A stretch of DNA of 64,000 nt from Gemmatimonadota bacterium (GCA_022823225.1 JAJDXM010000081.1:1-64000); one strand, 5' to 3'. Shown: positions 40,447 through 50,913, counted from the stretch's first letter. Program-made: numbers and translations. Notes: generated by a model from the sequence alone, not told the origin.

Positions 40447-41868
40447 ATGACTGGATTGGTGGATAGGAGAGCCCCACCCGGCGACCACTTCCGCGCCCCC
40501 GGCGACGTCGGCGATCCCGGCTGCCGCCACCCCCTTTCCCGGCGCGGCTTCCTGGCCACGAGCGCCACGGGACTCGCGGGCGCGTCTCTCGCGGCATGCA
40601 CCGGCGCGCCTGACGGCGCCCCGGAAGGTGGCGCAACCGGCGACCCTGCGGGCCCGGCTGCCACCCCCGGCGCCCCGGCCCCCACCGCCGCCCGCGCCGC
40701 TGCCCTCCCACCCCCCGCCCGCCCCACCGCCCCCGACGACGCGGCCTGGGCCCACGTCCGCAGACACTTCATCCTGGACCCCGGCACCGCCTACATGAAC
40801 AACGCCAGCCTGGGGATGCCCCCGGCGTCGGTGGCGGGCGCGGTTGCGGCCGGCTACGAGGCCCTTTCCCGGGAGCCGATCCGCGCCAGGCACGACCTGG
40901 GCGGTGCGATGGCCGAGCGAGTCACCCCGCGGCTTGCGGCGTTCCTCGGCGCCGATCCCGGCGAGATCGTGCTGACCCGCAACGCCACCGAGGCCCTGCA
41001 CGCCGCCGCGATCGGAACGCGCCTCGATCCCGGCGACGAAGTGCTGATCACGAGCCAGGAGCACCCCGCCGGGCGGCGCCCCTGGGAGTACCGGGCGGCC
41101 CGGCACGGCGTCAAGGTCAACACCGTCTTCATCCCGAGCCCCTTCCGGAGCCCGGACCAGGTTGTATCGCTGGTCGAGGAGGCGCTCACGCCGATGACCC
41201 GCGCCCTCGCGTTCTGCCACGTGACGCGCGGCGGCCACCTCTACCCGGTCGCGCGGCTCTGCGCGCTGGTGCGCGAGCGGGGTATCGTGAGTCACGTCGA
41301 CGGCGCCCAGGCGGTGGGCATGTTCCCGGTCGACCTGCACGCGCTGGACTGCGATACGTATTCGGCCAGCCTGCACAAGTGGCTGCTGGGGCCGATGGGC
41401 ACCGGTGTCTTCTACGTGCGTGCGGGTGCCCGCGGCCGGGTGCAGTCCGCGTTTGCGCACGACGCCACGCCGGAAGCGCCCAACTACGGCCCCCCGGGGA
41501 CGGTCGGGCTGCCGCTGCGCGCCGGGCTGGCCGCTTCGCTCGATTTCGCCGACGCGCTCGGGATCGGGAACGTCGCCGCGCGGACACGCTTCCTGTCGGA
41601 TCATTTGAAGGAGCGGCTCGCGGCCATTCCGGGCGTGACCCCGCTGAGCGGCCCGGACCGCGCGACATCATGCCCCGGCTCCACGATCTTCGAGTTGGAG
41701 GGTGTCGATGCCGTCGAGGCGGTGGCGGTCCTCGCCGAGCGCGCGAGGATCCACATCGACGAACACCAGCGCGACGGCCACAACGCCATCCGGATCTCGA
41801 CGCATGTGTACAACACGGTCGACGAGGTCGAGCGGGTGGTGGAGGAGCTGGACGGACTGAGGCCCTAA
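40447..41868 (+). CDS. Tat-exported class V aminotransferase-fold PLP enzyme
   Basis: A 473-residue PLP enzyme with a Tat signal (LSRRGFLATSATGLAGASLAAC; RR near 32) and a long Pro/Ala-rich linker (about 60-95). The enzyme domain resembles isopenicillin-N-epimerase/cysteine-desulfurase-type class V proteins: YMNNASLGMPPASV, LTRNATEALHAAA, HVDGAQAVGMFPVDLH, and SLHKWLLGPMGTG with the PLP-binding Lys. It probably acts on an amino acid or peptide derivative in the periplasm; reaction unknown. ATG 40447 was chosen over an upstream Arg-rich extension. It is followed at 31 bases by the acetamidase gene. Confidence 0.85.
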   Translation: MTGLVDRRAPPGDHFRAPGDVGDPGCRHPLSRRGFLATSATGLAGASLAACTGAPDGAPEGGATGDPAGPAATPGAPAPTAARAAALPPPARPTAPDDAAWAHVRRHFILDPGTAYMNNASLGMPPASVAGAVAAGYEALSREPIRARHDLGGAMAERVTPRLAAFLGADPGEIVLTRNATEALHAAAIGTRLDPGDEVLITSQEHPAGRRPWEYRAARHGVKVNTVFIPSPFRSPDQVVSLVEEALTPMTRALAFCHVTRGGHLYPVARLCALVRERGIVSHVDGAQAVGMFPVDLHALDCDTYSASLHKWLLGPMGTGVFYVRAGARGRVQSAFAHDATPEAPNYGPPGTVGLPLRAGLAASLDFADALGIGNVAARTRFLSDHLKERLAAIPGVTPLSGPDRATSCPGSTIFELEGVDAVEAVAVLAERARIHIDEHQRDGHNAIRISTHVYNTVDEVERVVEELDGLRP

Positions 41869-41899
41869 TCGCCCATCAACCCAAAGGAGAACAGGCGCC

Positions 41900-42922
41900 A
41901 TGTCACCCAATCGCGGAACCATCGCCCTCCGGCTGCTGATCGCGGGCCTGATCCTCGCGGCCACCGCCTGCGCGGTCGAGCCGATGCCGGACGACGCGGG
42001 AACGGCTGCCCCGCGGCCCGAGCCCCAATACACGCTCGGCGCCGAGAACACCCACGCGCGGTGGAGCGCCGCCATCCCCCCGGTGCTGACCGTCCCCTCC
42101 GGCGCGGTGGTGGAAGTCCTCACCAAGGAGGCTTCCGACGGGCAGATCACCCCGGCGACGCTCGAGGCCGACCTCGCGAACGTCGACTTCGGTCTCATCC
42201 ACCCATTGACCGGCCCGATCGCCGTCGAAGGCGCCAGTCCGGGCGACATCCTCGCGGTGACCATCCAGGAGGTCGAGGTAACCGGCTGGGGGTGGGCCAC
42301 GATCCTGCCCGGCTTCGGGTTTCTCGCCGACGAGTTCACCGAGCCCTGGATCCGCGGGTTCGACATGGAGCCGGGCGCGACCGAAGTGGCCTTCAACGAC
42401 GACATCACGATCCCGCTCGACCCCTTCCCCGGCGTGATGGGCGTCGCTCCGGCCACCGACTCGATGCTGGTGACGATCCCGCCACGCGAGAACGGCGGCA
42501 ACATGGACAACCGCTACCTGGGCCCCGGCACGACCGTGTACTTCCCGGTGCAGGTTGAGGGGGCCAACTTCTCCATCGGGGACGCGCACGCTGTCCAGGG
42601 GGACGGAGAAGTGTCCGGTACCGCCATCGAAGCGCCCGTGCGCGTCGTCTTCACCGTCGAGGTGATTGACAACCCGCGCGGCATGGTCGAGCCCCAGTAC
42701 GAGACCGACGACTACTACGCCGTCACCGGCTTCGGCACGACGATCGACGAGGCGGCCCGCAAGGCGACCCGCTACATGATCGACTACCTGGTCGCCGAGC
42801 ACGGGCTGACGCGCAACGAGGCCTACGTGCTCTGCTCGCTGGCGGGCGACCTGAAGATCTCCGAGACGGTGGACGTGCCGCACATGCTGGTGAGCATGCA
42901 CATGCCGAAGGGCATCTTCTGA
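41900..42922 (+). CDS. Acetamidase/formamidase family lipoprotein
   Basis: A 340-residue FmdA/AmdA-type amidohydrolase with a lipoprotein signal (LRLLIAGLILAATAC; Cys near 26). Motifs are ENTHARWSAAIPPVL, LIHPLTGPIAVEGA, PGDILAVTI, the metal region GGNMDNRYLGPGTTVYFP and DAHAVQGDGEVSGTAIE. The enzyme releases ammonia from formamide or short amides. SD AAAGGAG precedes the ATG. It is probably co-transcribed with the preceding aminotransferase-fold gene, so both may act on amide/amino acids in the periplasm. Confidence 0.9.
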   Translation: MSPNRGTIALRLLIAGLILAATACAVEPMPDDAGTAAPRPEPQYTLGAENTHARWSAAIPPVLTVPSGAVVEVLTKEASDGQITPATLEADLANVDFGLIHPLTGPIAVEGASPGDILAVTIQEVEVTGWGWATILPGFGFLADEFTEPWIRGFDMEPGATEVAFNDDITIPLDPFPGVMGVAPATDSMLVTIPPRENGGNMDNRYLGPGTTVYFPVQVEGANFSIGDAHAVQGDGEVSGTAIEAPVRVVFTVEVIDNPRGMVEPQYETDDYYAVTGFGTTIDEAARKATRYMIDYLVAEHGLTRNEAYVLCSLAGDLKISETVDVPHMLVSMHMPKGIF

Positions 42923-43020
42923 GGGGAATCGGCCGAGCGCCCATTGGGGTGCCTTTGTCGGACATGTTAGCGTTACTGTTGCCGTGGTGACGATACACGA
43001 ATGAGAAGGAGCCGGTCTCA

Positions 43021-44280
43021 ATGCGCCAACACATCTTCCTGCCCGCTACGGCCCTGATCGCTGTTCTCGCGTCTTCGGGATGCACCGATACGACCGCACC
43101 GCCGGGATTCGAGCCGGGGCCGCTGGGGGCGGTCACGCTGGAACCCGGGGAGGCCATCCGGATCCGCATGCTGCTCTCGGCCACGGTGGCGCCGACCCTG
43201 GCGGCCGTGTCCATCGCGGGAGCGGAGTTCGCCGTCGAGGACATGGGTCTCATTCTGGGCCGTGAGGTCGAGCTGGGAGACCCCGTTGACACGAGCTGTT
43301 CGCCGGCGGGTGGTCGCGCGGGGGCGCTCGGGATCGTCGGGGACCCACAGGTGGCGGGCGTCATCGGGACGAACTGCTCGGCCGCGGCCGTGGCGGCGTC
43401 GCCCGCAATCAGCGACGCGGGTCTGGTCATGATTTCGCCGAGCAACACTTCCCCGCGGCTCACCTCGAACCTGGCCGGCGGCGCGAGTCCGGACTACCGC
43501 CCCGGCTACTTCCGCGTGTCGTCCAACGACCTCCACCAGGCACGCGCCCTCTCCGACTTCGTTTACAACCAGCTCGAGCTGCGAAGCGTGGCCACCCTTC
43601 ACGACGGCGACCCGTACACCTCCGCCCTCGTGGAGGCGTTCGCCGACGCGTTCGGGGCCCTCGGGGGCGGAGTGCCGGTCCAGGCGGAGATCGAGAAGGG
43701 CGAGACCGACATGACGGACGTTCTGGCGCAGTTCGCGGCCGCCGACCCGGACGCCATCTTCTTCCCGCTGTTCGTGACCGAGGGATCGGCCCTTGCGGCG
43801 CAGGCGCGGGCCTACGGCGGGCTTGAGGGGACGACTTTGATTTCGGCGGCAGCGCTGTTGGTCTCGGCGTTCCTGGAGACACCGCAGTCGGAGGGGATGT
43901 ACTTCGCCGGACCGGAAGCGGACTTTCGCGCCAACGTCAGCGAGCTGACGGGACGCAGCGGCGAGCAGGTTCTCGCCGCATACGAGGCCGAGAGCGGCGG
44001 TTTCCCCGGGTCACCCTATTGGGCGCACGCCTACGACGCGACCGCCATGCTGCTAGCGGCCATCGAGTCGGTTGCCGTGGAAGAGGGTGAAATGCTGCAC
44101 ATCGACCGGGCGGCGCTGCGCGCGGCGTTGCACGCGACCGCAATCGACGGCATCGTCGGGAGGGTAGCCTGCGACCGGTTCGGCGACTGCGGCACGGGGC
44201 GAATGAACATCTACCACCACACGGACAGGAACATCACCGACGTTTCAAGGCTGCCGGTCGTTTTCGTCTACAACCCCTGA
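43021..44280 (+). CDS. Type-1 periplasmic binding protein (orphan, lipoprotein)
   Basis: A 419-residue substrate-binding protein of the branched-chain amino acid (LivJ) fold. A lipoprotein signal (ATALIAVLASSGC; Cys near 21) leads into a two-lobed domain: a disulfide-sized segment DTSCSPAGG, GIVGDPQVAGVIGTNCSA, NTSPRLTSNLAGG, YFRVSSNDLHQARALSDFV, ATLHDGDPYTSALVEAF and VSAFLETPQSEG. It would bind an amino acid or amide. There are no permease or ATPase genes next to it. The 3' end overlaps the converging M28 gene by 36 bases. Confidence 0.85.
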   Translation: MRQHIFLPATALIAVLASSGCTDTTAPPGFEPGPLGAVTLEPGEAIRIRMLLSATVAPTLAAVSIAGAEFAVEDMGLILGREVELGDPVDTSCSPAGGRAGALGIVGDPQVAGVIGTNCSAAAVAASPAISDAGLVMISPSNTSPRLTSNLAGGASPDYRPGYFRVSSNDLHQARALSDFVYNQLELRSVATLHDGDPYTSALVEAFADAFGALGGGVPVQAEIEKGETDMTDVLAQFAAADPDAIFFPLFVTEGSALAAQARAYGGLEGTTLISAAALLVSAFLETPQSEGMYFAGPEADFRANVSELTGRSGEQVLAAYEAESGGFPGSPYWAHAYDATAMLLAAIESVAVEEGEMLHIDRAALRAALHATAIDGIVGRVACDRFGDCGTGRMNIYHHTDRNITDVSRLPVVFVYNP

Positions 44281-47013
44281 ATCCTCGGCCGACGGCGTGT
44301 CGCCGGGCCCCCCGATGCTCACAACGGTCCGGATCATCGCGCGGTCCGACAACATCGTGACGTTGGGCGCCAGCTCCGGCGGGCGCGTGAAGCGCTCCGC
44401 GCCGACCAGCTCGCCGGGCCTGAGGTGGTGCTCGACAAGAACGAACTCCAGGCGGTTGTCCCCGGGCGGGCGGATGAAATCGAGGATCAGGCCGCCTTCG
44501 GGAGGCGCGCCCCAGTGCGACAACCGGGTGTTGGACGCGCCTTCGGGGAGCAATTCTCCGTTCACCGAGACCAGTCGTGGCCCGTCTTCGGGGATGCGGA
44601 AGTACAGCCTTTCGGCCCCGATCGTGGAAGTGACCGAGATGCGCAGCACGTCGCCGGGGAGCGCCGGGTCCTCGACCACCGTGACGCTGGGGGGCGAAAG
44701 CTCAACCGGGTCGGCCGGCGCGAGCGCGTAGTTCGCGCCCCCCTTCCCGAATTCGGCGAGGGGGTCGGGGTCGACAGGTGGCGCGAAGGGGCCCAGCGCC
44801 GCGGTTGCCCAGGCGACGCCCGGGTCCGAATCGTCCCGGTCGGGGTTGGTTCCCCAGTAGGCGAATCCGGTCTCCCTGTCCAGGGCGTAGACCAGGGTGG
44901 ACGGAGCGGGTCGGTCGGGCGAAGGCCTGGCCGCCGACACCGCCACTGCAAAAAACGACCCGGCTGCCACGGCGACGGCAAGGGGAGCCCACCACGCGTT
45001 CGGCTCGCGCATGGCGTCCAGGGCGGGCAGCAGCATCACGACCAGAAGTCCGGTGAGCACAGGCACGAAGGCGCCCCTGATCCCCATCGCAGCCCACACG
45101 CCCTCGGTAAGCGGCGTCAGGGTCACCAAAACGGGAACCGTGGCCACCAGCACGACGGCCCACCGAACCGGTCCCATGCGTTGATCGCGCGCCAGGCCCG
45201 CCACCGCAACCGCGCCCACGCACCCTCCCAGCGCCGGCCACTGCAGGTTCATCGCCGCCATCGGGAACATGACGGTTGCGAGTGCCGCCAGCGCGACCGG
45301 GCCCACCATGGCGCCCACGGCAAGCTCGGCCACTGTGAACCACCGCCTCAGTACGCCCGAGATCACGGCCGCCAGCGCGAGCGCCCCGCCCACGATCGTT
45401 GCCACGTACCACCCCTCCGAGTGGAAGGAGCCCGCGTGCAGCGCCCCAAGTTCCGGGTGAGCACCCGCGCGCCAGTCGATGAGCTGGTCCGCGCCGATCC
45501 AGACCAGGAAGCTGTAGACGGCCGACGCCCCCAGCCCCACGAGCACGCCCGTCAGACGGGCTCCGCGCTTTAGGCCCACGAAAAACGCCGCCAGCCACGC
45601 GGCCACCGCGGCCGCGCCCAGAAGCCGGATCAAGAGTGGTCCGTAGGTCACCAGCCCCACGAACGGGACCGCGATGTAGCTCACGTCCGGCGCGTCGACG
45701 TCTGAGAGGTCGGCGTTGCCCAGGTGCTCCATCATGGCGAGCAGATGTTCACCGTGGTGCTGGAGCGTCCCCTCGGAGAGGTTCTCGGGCGAGTCGTAAT
45801 GCTGGTGGTAGACGTGGGGCTTGCCCACCGCCGCGAAGTTCAGTCCCTGCTTGCCGGCCTCCCTGAAGGGCGTGAAGTCGGTGTCGTTGGGCATGCGCCG
45901 GTAGATCTCGTAGCTCACCGAGTTCGCTGCCGGGTAGGGGTCTGCGCGCCGCAGCGCCTCGATGACCCAGCCGTTGTCGGCGCCGGTCTCGAACATCAGC
46001 GATGGGCCGCCGCCCCCCCGCATTTCGATCCCCAGAAACACCGCCACATCGTCGAACCAGGGATGCTCGTCGACGAAGGCGCGCGCGCCCAGCAGCCCGA
46101 TTTCCTCGGCGTCGGTGATGAGCACGATCAGATCGTTCCGGAGCGGCGGGCGCGCACCGAGCGCGCGGACCGCCTCGAGGATGGCGACCACACCCGCGCC
46201 GTCGTCGGCCGCACCGAGCGCGATCTCGCGGCTGTCGTAGTGCGCGGTCACCAGGACGGCAGGGGCGCCGGGCTGTTCACCCGGGATTCGGGCGAGGACG
46301 TTGCGAACGGTCGCCACGGTGGGAGCGCCGAAGCCTCTGGAGAACGAGGTGGCCATCTGCACCGAGGGCTGGTGGCCGAGGGCGCGGAGTTCTTCTTGCA
46401 GGTAATCGCGTGCGCGTGCGTGATTGGGGGAACCGGGTGGCCGCGCCTCCGAGGCGATGCGCGCCAGGTGCGTCATGGCCCGCGCCGAGGAGAATACCGA
46501 GTCGGGAGCGCTGGCCGGGACGGGCGCAGGGATGGCGCGATAGGAACTCGAAAGCCACGCCGTGACGAGGAGGAAGAGGAGCGTCGCCGGGCCGCGAACG
46601 CCGCCCCAGGGTGCCGGAGTGGCCGTCGTGTCGGGGCTGGCCGCTGGCGCCGAGCTGGTCGCCGGGCCGTCCGCCGGGATGGTTGCGGGTGTTGCGGCTT
46701 CGCGCGTCCGCTTCGGCTTGCGCGCCGACTTCGGCCTGGGGGTCGGCTTCGCCTTCGGCTTGCGTCTCCGCCGCAGTCCCCACGTTCGGTCCTCCTGGCT
46801 CTCGGCACCCTTCTTCTTCGCCGGGGCGGGCGACGCTGCCGTCGGCTCACCGCCCGCAGGAGCCGGCGGTCCCTCCCCCGGTCCCTTGGCACCCTGACGC
46901 TGCTTGCGGGTAGCCGATTCCTCCGCGATTTCCCGTTCCAGCTCCTCGATTTCGTCTTCGCTGATGCCGAGTTCGGCGAAGGAGGGGATGCGCGGCAGCT
47001 TGTCGTCGCCCAT
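44245..47013 (-). CDS. Polytopic M28 family aminopeptidase
   Basis: A 922-residue protein. Residues 1-130 are a charged Lys/Arg/Pro/Ala-rich tail with coiled-coil start (ISEDEIEELEREIAEE), predicted cytoplasmic. A first membrane helix at about 138-155 leads to an M28 domain (about 170-430) with zinc-ligand motifs VTAHYDSRE, GAADDGAGVVA, LITDAEEIGLLG and a C-terminal HQHYDSPENL. Eight or nine membrane helices follow (about 450-720), then a beta-rich periplasmic domain (about 740-922). The plan resembles Fxna/ERMP1-type peptidases. It overlaps the binding-protein gene tail to tail. Confidence 0.88.
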   Translation of the reverse strand: MGDDKLPRIPSFAELGISEDEIEELEREIAEESATRKQRQGAKGPGEGPPAPAGGEPTAASPAPAKKKGAESQEDRTWGLRRRRKPKAKPTPRPKSARKPKRTREAATPATIPADGPATSSAPAASPDTTATPAPWGGVRGPATLLFLLVTAWLSSSYRAIPAPVPASAPDSVFSSARAMTHLARIASEARPPGSPNHARARDYLQEELRALGHQPSVQMATSFSRGFGAPTVATVRNVLARIPGEQPGAPAVLVTAHYDSREIALGAADDGAGVVAILEAVRALGARPPLRNDLIVLITDAEEIGLLGARAFVDEHPWFDDVAVFLGIEMRGGGGPSLMFETGADNGWVIEALRRADPYPAANSVSYEIYRRMPNDTDFTPFREAGKQGLNFAAVGKPHVYHQHYDSPENLSEGTLQHHGEHLLAMMEHLGNADLSDVDAPDVSYIAVPFVGLVTYGPLLIRLLGAAAVAAWLAAFFVGLKRGARLTGVLVGLGASAVYSFLVWIGADQLIDWRAGAHPELGALHAGSFHSEGWYVATIVGGALALAAVISGVLRRWFTVAELAVGAMVGPVALAALATVMFPMAAMNLQWPALGGCVGAVAVAGLARDQRMGPVRWAVVLVATVPVLVTLTPLTEGVWAAMGIRGAFVPVLTGLLVVMLLPALDAMREPNAWWAPLAVAVAAGSFFAVAVSAARPSPDRPAPSTLVYALDRETGFAYWGTNPDRDDSDPGVAWATAALGPFAPPVDPDPLAEFGKGGANYALAPADPVELSPPSVTVVEDPALPGDVLRISVTSTIGAERLYFRIPEDGPRLVSVNGELLPEGASNTRLSHWGAPPEGGLILDFIRPPGDNRLEFVLVEHHLRPGELVGAERFTRPPELAPNVTMLSDRAMIRTVVSIGGPGDTPSAEDSGVVDENDRQP

Positions 47014-47019
47014 GTCGAT

Positions 47020-48480
47020 CTAGATAGGCCCTTCCTCCCACGGTCCCCACAGGGCGTAGGTTGTGCTGGGCACCGGGTCTCCGATCTCCCGGTCGCCCTG
47101 GACGTTGAAGAACAGCACCCTTCCGTCCGGGCTGAAGCAGGAGCCCGCGAACTCGCCCGGTTGGACCCCATCCTCTACGAGCGGAGCCCTCACAAGGTTC
47201 ACGATGCGGCCTTCGCGGTCCAGCCCTCGCACGAACTGCTCGCCCGAACCGTCCTCGCACATGATCAGACCGCCCCCGGGGCTCAGGCAGATGTTGTCGG
47301 GCGCCTCCAGCACTTCCCTCGACGGCGATTCAAACACCACGCGGAGTTCGCCCGTATCGTCGGTGAGGGGACGGTAGTGGAAGACCTGTCCCGCCGTTGC
47401 ATCGCCCCCGTTCGTCGAGACGACATAGATCCCGTCGTCCCCGTGGAAAGCCCCTTCAAGCCTGGCGAACCTGGCCGCTCCCCTCGCCATGCCCTGCCAG
47501 AAGACAGCCAGGTGATTCTCGCCCGCGTTCGGCGGATCGGGGTCGTCGATGTCGACCCAGTGGACCGGATGCACCTGGCCCGTCGACTGGCCGCGGGCGG
47601 TGAGGTACGTCGGCTTGCCGGTGACCGCCATCATCTGCAGCCTCCCACCGGCGGCAAGCTCGCCGGGCCGGTTGGGGATGAAGCGATAGAGGCCCGCCCC
47701 CGGACGCCCCCCGGGGTCGTACCAGGTGTCCTCGGTCTCGTACACGATGCCGGTTGCTGGGTCGACCGCCACCGCTTCGTGGATGAAGCGGCCCATCTCG
47801 CGCAGCGGGACCGGGTCCACCGGACCGGTGGCGTCGACCGGCACCTCGAAGATGTAGCCGTGGGGCTTGTCGTACCCGTCCTCGGGACCCGAGGTGATCT
47901 CCTCGCAGGAGAGCCAGCTGCCCCACGGGGTCGCCCCCCCGGCACAGTTGACGCGCGTGCCCGCGAGCGACACGAATTCATCGATCAGTTCGACCCCGAG
48001 GTCGGCGCCCGAACCCGATATGCGCACCTCGAGAGATGTCGTCCCGCCGCTGCCCTTCGGATCGTAGGCGGGCTCGCCGATCGGGCGGGCGCTTTCCGCA
48101 TCGTCGATCATTTCGTGGTTGCGGATCAGGCGCACGTTTCCGTTGGGAAGAGGGAACGCGGCCATTCCGTCGAAGGCGTTCGGCACGGTCAGCCCATCGC
48201 GAACCGACGATGGCACGCCGCCCCGGCTCAACCGGACGCAGCGGAAACGCTCCGGGATTTCCAGTTCGGGACAGTCGGCGCTGGGTGCGAGCCGGCCGTA
48301 GGGCGTGATCAGGAGGTCGCGGGGATCCCGAGTGCGGCCAGCCACGCCACCGCCGGCTGCGGAACGACCGTCGCTGGGGGACAGGCTCCAGGCGCTGAGG
48401 CCGGCCAGCGACGGCGTCAGAATGGCGCTCCCGCTGGCGGTCGCGAACTGTCTGAGAAACGCACGGCGGGCAATCGTCAT
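47020..48480 (-). CDS. PhoX/DUF839-like Tat-exported protein
   Basis: A 486-residue protein with Tat signal (ARRAFLRQFATASGSA). The body has the PhoX (DUF839) pattern: GLTVPNAFDGMAAFPLPNGNVRLIRNHE near 90, NCAGGATPWGSWLSCEE near 188, IHEAVAVDPATGIVYETED near 240, LYRFIPN near 280 and APDNICLSPGGGLIMCEDG near 410. PhoX enzymes are Ca/Fe-dependent periplasmic alkaline phosphatases. The main metal-binding Glu/Asp/Cys positions appear present, but activity cannot be confirmed by eye. It overlaps the DUF1028 gene (ATGA 48477-48480). Confidence 0.87.
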   Translation of the reverse strand: MTIARRAFLRQFATASGSAILTPSLAGLSAWSLSPSDGRSAAGGGVAGRTRDPRDLLITPYGRLAPSADCPELEIPERFRCVRLSRGGVPSSVRDGLTVPNAFDGMAAFPLPNGNVRLIRNHEMIDDAESARPIGEPAYDPKGSGGTTSLEVRISGSGADLGVELIDEFVSLAGTRVNCAGGATPWGSWLSCEEITSGPEDGYDKPHGYIFEVPVDATGPVDPVPLREMGRFIHEAVAVDPATGIVYETEDTWYDPGGRPGAGLYRFIPNRPGELAAGGRLQMMAVTGKPTYLTARGQSTGQVHPVHWVDIDDPDPPNAGENHLAVFWQGMARGAARFARLEGAFHGDDGIYVVSTNGGDATAGQVFHYRPLTDDTGELRVVFESPSREVLEAPDNICLSPGGGLIMCEDGSGEQFVRGLDREGRIVNLVRAPLVEDGVQPGEFAGSCFSPDGRVLFFNVQGDREIGDPVPSTTYALWGPWEEGPI

Positions 48481-49343
48481 GGCTGCTTTCTCCCCTCGTA
48501 GCGTCTGGCTTCAAACGCCTTCCACCGCTCGTAACGCATCCGGAGCGTCCTGACCGGGTTGGCGTTTTCGTCCGGCTGAATGTTTTCGTCGGTCACGTCG
48601 ATGAAGAGCGAATACTCGCCGTCGTTGAAGGACTCGCCCGCCGGATCGTCGGCGTTCGCCACCAGCAGGTAGGCGACATGGGATGTCTTCCCGGCGCACG
48701 GCGCGTCGGGGATCGGTTCGGACTCGCAGGTGCAGCGGCGGTCGCCCCCCGCCGCGTCGGCGGCCTCCATCGCCGCCATGACCCGGTCGGCCATCGTCCC
48801 GCCACCGGCCTTGAAAGCCGCCACGGCCAGGTGAACCACGTCGTCCGACGCGAGGATGTTGCCCTGGACCGAGAAGTAGATGCCGTCGCCGGGGATGCTG
48901 TCGGCCACGGCCAGCGACGACTGTCCGTTGCCGGCGCCCGAGTGGCCCGCGCAACGCCCCCGCATGTCCACGATCCCGAACTGGCGCCGATCGAATCGCG
49001 GGTCCTCCGAGAGCATCTCGATGATCTGCTCCGGCGGCGTGCCCTTCTTCAGCTCCGCATGGATCAGCTGCTGGTTGGCGCGCGTGCGGTCTACCCCGGC
49101 CTGCGCGGCGGCGACCCCCACACCGGGCACGACGATGGCCTGAACGTCCATCAGACCCTTCGCGGGGAAATTGGGAAAGGCCGCCTGCGGCACGCACGTC
49201 GCCGACGCGATGATCACCTGTCCTGTCCGCGTGTCGACGCCGATCACGGACCAGGTTGCGGACAGGGCGGCGGGCAGAAGAAGCAGCAAAAGCAGCGCAA
49301 CGCACAGATGGCGCCCTTGCCGGCTGAGGGAGAAACGGATCAT
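48477..49343 (-). CDS. DUF1028 family exported protein
   Basis: A 288-residue DUF1028 protein with a clear signal peptide ([14 protein letters not shown], cleavage near 29). Motifs of the family: [58 protein letters not shown] and [15 protein letters not shown]. It has the N-terminal nucleophile-hydrolase-like arrangement proposed for this family, but no confirmed reaction. The gene overlaps the PhoX-like gene by four bases and is co-translated; the pair may handle an extracellular phosphorylated or amide substrate. Confidence 0.87.
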   Translation of the reverse strand: MIRFSLSRQGRHLCVALLLLLLLPAALSATWSVIGVDTRTGQVIIASATCVPQAAFPNFPAKGLMDVQAIVVPGVGVAAAQAGVDRTRANQQLIHAELKKGTPPEQIIEMLSEDPRFDRRQFGIVDMRGRCAGHSGAGNGQSSLAVADSIPGDGIYFSVQGNILASDDVVHLAVAAFKAGGGTMADRVMAAMEAADAAGGDRRCTCESEPIPDAPCAGKTSHVAYLLVANADDPAGESFNDGEYSLFIDVTDENIQPDENANPVRTLRMRYERWKAFEARRYEGRKQP

Positions 49344-49389
49344 GATAGGCTCCGGATTGCGGGTTCATGCCAACTTACGGAGTGTCGCA

Positions 49390-50913
49390 ATGTCTGACCA
49401 ACTGAACCGAACGGACAAGTCGAAGGGCGGAGACCAACTGAGCCGGCGAGACTTCGTAGGCCGGACCTCTGCGCTTGCCGCCGGGGCGATGATCGTGCCG
49501 CGCCACGTGCTCGGCGGGCCCGGATACCAGGCCCCCTCCGACCAGTTGAACATCGCCATCGTCGGCGTGGGCGGGCAGGGGACCGAGAACGCGCAGGAGT
49601 TCGGCACGGAGCACATCGCCGCGATCTGCGATGTCGACTTCGGGATCGTCTACCGCCGGGTCAAGGAGCGGCTGGTCGACAACCGGGGCAATCCGCGTGA
49701 GAAGGGCGAGCGCTGGCAGGAGCAGTTCATGCAGACGCGGAAGTACACCGACTACCGCGAGTTGCTGGACGAGGGATCGGACATCGACGCGGTTCTGATC
49801 GCCACGCCCGACCACCTGCACGCCCCCATCGCGAAGGCCGCCATGGAGGCGGGCAAGCACGTCTATGTGGAGAAGCCGCTGGCGTTCACGCCGCACGAGT
49901 GCCGGGTCCTGGCGGAGGTGGCGGCGAGGACCGGCGCAGTCACGCAGATGGGAAACCAGGGGCATTCCGGGGACGGCGGGCGGCTGGTCAACGAATGGGT
50001 GCAGGCGGGAGTGATCGGGGATGTGACCGAAGTCCACATCTGGACGAACCGGCCGATCTGGCCGCAGGGAATCCATCGCCCCGCGCGCTGGGAGGAAGGC
50101 CTCAACCCGGGATGGTACCAGCAGTGGCACCAGGGCGCGATCCTGTCGCTTGCCGCGGATCTGATGGACGCGGGCTACCGGAAGCCGGTCGGTCTTGATT
50201 GGGACCTCTATCTCGGCCCGACAACGAAGGAAATCCCCTACCACCCCGTCTACCATCCCTTCAACTGGCGCGGGTGGGTCGACTTCGGGGTCAGCGCGCT
50301 GGGAGACATGGGCGCACACCTCGTCGATCACCCGTACTGGGCGCTCGGCCTCACCTACCCGACGACCATCGAGGCCACCTCCACCCCCTGGGGCGGCCCG
50401 TCGGACGATCCCGCGTCCTACCCGCTCGCCATGCGCGCGCACTACGAATTCCCCGCCCGGGACGGGATGCCGCCCGTCGACATGCACTGGTACGACGGCG
50501 GCCTGATGCCCCCCCGCCCCCCGACACTGCCCGACGAGGTGCAGTTGAACCGAACGGGCGGCGTGATGTACGTGGGCGACCGGGGGATCCTCATCCACGA
50601 GACCTATGGACGGAACCCGAGGCTGTTCCCCGAGACGCTGACCGCGGCGGCGGAGTCCGTGCCGCAGAGCTATCCACGCATCGAGGAAAACCACCAGATG
50701 AACTGGGTGAAGGCGTGCAAGGAGGGCGGCGAGGCTGTGAGCCCGTTCGACTACGCCGCGCGCCTCACCGAGGTCATGCTCCTTGGGATCGTCGCGTTGC
50801 GGACGGGACAGGGGAGGCGGATCCACTACGACGCGCCCAACATGCGGGTGACCAACGTCGAGGAGGCGAACCGGTTCCTGACCCGGGAATACCGGGCGGG
50901 CTGGGAGGTGTGA
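49390..50913 (+). CDS. Tat-exported Gfo/Idh/MocA family oxidoreductase
   Basis: A 507-residue NAD(P)-dependent oxidoreductase with a Tat signal ([18 protein letters not shown] near 19). The Rossmann motif [14 protein letters not shown] near 56, [19 protein letters not shown] near 138, and [12 protein letters not shown] near 168 (the conserved EKP Lys) are present. Substrate-domain residues include [15 protein letters not shown] near 315 with the His typical of sugar dehydrogenases. The enzyme would act on an exported sugar derivative. ATG 49390 was chosen since ACGGAG precedes it; a longer frame upstream overlaps the divergent DUF1028 gene. Confidence 0.9.
   Translation: MSDQLNRTDKSKGGDQLSRRDFVGRTSALAAGAMIVPRHVLGGPGYQAPSDQLNIAIVGVGGQGTENAQEFGTEHIAAICDVDFGIVYRRVKERLVDNRGNPREKGERWQEQFMQTRKYTDYRELLDEGSDIDAVLIATPDHLHAPIAKAAMEAGKHVYVEKPLAFTPHECRVLAEVAARTGAVTQMGNQGHSGDGGRLVNEWVQAGVIGDVTEVHIWTNRPIWPQGIHRPARWEEGLNPGWYQQWHQGAILSLAADLMDAGYRKPVGLDWDLYLGPTTKEIPYHPVYHPFNWRGWVDFGVSALGDMGAHLVDHPYWALGLTYPTTIEATSTPWGGPSDDPASYPLAMRAHYEFPARDGMPPVDMHWYDGGLMPPRPPTLPDEVQLNRTGGVMYVGDRGILIHETYGRNPRLFPETLTAAAESVPQSYPRIEENHQMNWVKACKEGGEAVSPFDYAARLTEVMLLGIVALRTGQGRRIHYDAPNMRVTNVEEANRFLTREYRAGWEV

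Noticed and set aside
45724-48501. A 925-codon plus-strand frame
   Set aside because: It spans two real minus-strand genes (M28 and PhoX-like) and shows no domains.
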